Assembly (NCBI GenBank): GCA_964591175.1
Contig: CAZQAF010000007.1
Span: 18,899-82,898 of the forward strand
DNA from: UBA11574 sp964591175
GTDB lineage: Bacteria > Desulfobacterota > Desulfobacteria > Desulfobacterales > UBA11574
DNA: 64,000 nucleotides
Reading direction: 5' to 3'
Shown one piece after another: positions 63,099-64,000 of this stretch. The translations under genes and the position numbers were made by a program. The number at the start of each line of letters is the position of its first letter. Within the stretch, counting starts at the first letter, position 1. The notes under the pieces are model-generated. The model ran no database searches. It had not been told where the DNA came from and worked only from the letters and a program-made list of their open reading frames with translations.

Positions 63099-63620
63099 AT
63101 GAAGAACATTTATGACCGTGCCCAACCACCTTGGGAATCGAGAGCCGCATGGCAAATCGTCAACCGGGATTTGGATTATCTCATCCACCGGCATCGTGAT
63201 GCATTGAAAAATGCAGTGATACTGGCACGGAATATGGAAGCTCCGCTGGAATCGATTTTTATACTTCTGGACGACCTGTGCAGCGCCACATGCCCCTGGT
63301 GTCCGAACCCCTGTTGTCTTTCGGCCGAAGTATGGATCGATTTCAAGGATCTTTTGTTTCTCCATCTGGCCGGGCATCCGATTCCCGACAAACAACTTCG
63401 CTCGCAATTAAAAAAGATTTGCCGATGTTGGCGACCTAAGGGGTGTGGTCTGCCGAGAATTTCAAGGCCCTGGATTTGTACATGGTATCTGTGTCCCACC
63501 CAGAAGGCGATTTTACTCAGAAAATCCTGCGATACCCGGGATAAATTCAGCCGGCAGGTTCAGATGGTCAAGGACTGCCGGCGAAAAATGGAAGCCGAGT
63601 TTATCCGGGTCGTTTCATGA
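63099..63620 (+). CDS. cysteine-rich protein of unknown function
   Basis: A 173-residue soluble protein with a dense Cys cluster: CSATCPWCPNPCC near 65-77, then CRCW, GCGLPR and RPWICTWYLCP (about 110-140). The GC-x(n)-RPW-x-C order recalls the YkgJ-type Cys-cluster proteins that bind zinc or Fe-S, but the match is partial and I do not claim it. The start may be ATG 63099, 63081 or 63006. Divergent from the Rnf operon. Confidence 0.6.
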   Translation: MKNIYDRAQPPWESRAAWQIVNRDLDYLIHRHRDALKNAVILARNMEAPLESIFILLDDLCSATCPWCPNPCCLSAEVWIDFKDLLFLHLAGHPIPDKQLRSQLKKICRCWRPKGCGLPRISRPWICTWYLCPTQKAILLRKSCDTRDKFSRQVQMVKDCRRKMEAEFIRVVS

Positions 63621-63678
63621 TGTTCAATAAAGGAAATGGCCCAACCCCGCACCCGGCGTCGTGGCGTTTAAAATGGAT

Positions 63679-63707
63679 TTGACAGCGTTTGGATTCATAT
63701 TTAAAAA
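63679..63707 (+). promoter_or_regulatory. candidate promoter of the last gene
   Basis: TTGACA (63679-63684) is followed after 17 bases by TAAAAA (63702-63707), four of six consensus -10 positions. It points at the gene starting at 63747. Confidence 0.35.
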
Positions 63708-63746
63708 TGGACGTATTATATATATGGTAAAAAAATGGAGGATGAC

Positions 63747-63998
63747 ATGGCATTTGAACCGGAAAAGGACAAAATTTTAAAAAAATGGCAATGTGACGAG
63801 ACCGGGTTGGTGGTTTCGATTAATCAATACGGTGACGGTGAACCCAAACTTCAGATCGGTCCGAGGATATTCAAGCGAAAAGACGGCGGTGAAACCCAGC
63901 GCAAGGCCGGTCGCTTGACCATCGAGGATGTCATGTGGTTTTACGAAATCATCGATGAAGCAAAAGAAGAACTGTCAAAGCTGGCCAGGCCGCAGTGA
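63747..63998 (+). CDS. small protein, possibly PC4/YdbC-like
   Basis: An 83-residue charged protein. The stretch GLVVSINQYGDGEPKLQIG followed by FKRKDGGETQRKAGRLTIED resembles the beta-sheet and helix of PC4-like single-strand-binding proteins such as YdbC. The match is by eye and not firm. GGAGG lies 5 bases before ATG 63747; an ATG at 63735 is 12 bases upstream in frame. It ends 2 bases from the window edge. Confidence 0.55.
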   Translation: MAFEPEKDKILKKWQCDETGLVVSINQYGDGEPKLQIGPRIFKRKDGGETQRKAGRLTIEDVMWFYEIIDEAKEELSKLARPQ

Positions 63999-64000
63999 TA

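Noticed and set aside
1..64000. CRISPR array
   Set aside because: No series of regularly spaced direct repeats was seen on either strand, and no cas genes are present.

Overview
The window looks like a piece of a draft or metagenome-assembled genome of an anaerobic Gram-negative bacterium of the Desulfobacterota, most likely a sulfate-reducer-type Desulfobacterales lineage. The reasons are an Rnf operon that starts with a multihaem cytochrome c, an RnfB fused to an NAD(P)H oxidoreductase module, a membrane pyrophosphatase with the motif of potassium-independent proton pumps, LptD and Kdo8N-type lipopolysaccharide genes (an outer membrane is present), and the overall gene order. This placement is inference; no rRNA or other marker gene is in the window.

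Layout. 1-4300: a regulated leader followed by an outer-membrane porin and a CbiM/PDGLE/CbiQ/CbiO nickel-or-cobalt importer whose ATPase ends in a histidine-rich tail, closed by a 192-bp palindrome. 4300-11300: mixed genes (two coupled small proteins, a cell-wall amidase with three novel C-terminal repeats, an isochorismatase-like hydrolase, MgtE, an antiquitin-type aldehyde dehydrogenase, UppP), with three gene remnants and IS200/IS605-like hairpins, so this is the accessory or decaying part. 11400-17640: a tripartite RND efflux pump with a Slp-type lipoprotein. 17960-21790: a minor-pilin operon (pilW, pilV, pilX, short pilY1). 21900-25300: a MaoC hydratase and a UPF0182 membrane protein. 25357-31175 (minus): surE, a YhaM-like HD exonuclease, tmk, a cysteine synthase fused to a degenerate cysteinyl-tRNA synthetase, and an unknown gene. 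31550-38970: lptD, a NusG paralogue, an HU/IHF protein, holB, a PSP1 protein and metG, interrupted by an artificial 100-N gap. 39040-46550: a penicillin-binding protein, kdnA, kdnB and a double-size GlmS-like protein. 46547-55200: sfsA, a DUF1844 gene, ispE, tRNA-Gln, prs, rplY, pth, hppA, carD, rluD. 56064-62825 (minus): the complete Rnf operon. 62900-64000: two small uncharacterised genes.

How the genes work together. Several blocks serve the envelope (LptD, KdnAB, PBP, UppP, amidase, RND pump, pilus tip proteins). Others serve energy conservation: Rnf couples ferredoxin and NAD(P) pools to an ion gradient, and HppA recovers energy from pyrophosphate. A third group is housekeeping replication and translation.

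The most unusual items are (i) the CysK-CysRS fusion, whose synthetase half has lost a canonical KMSKS motif and has an altered HIGH motif, (ii) the RnfB fusion to a GltD/NfnB-like flavoprotein, and (iii) the 1254-residue GlmS-like protein beside kdnAB with an internal putative nucleophile cysteine. The N gap at 36917-37016 is flanked by the same 55 bases on both sides, so the two contigs almost certainly join directly.
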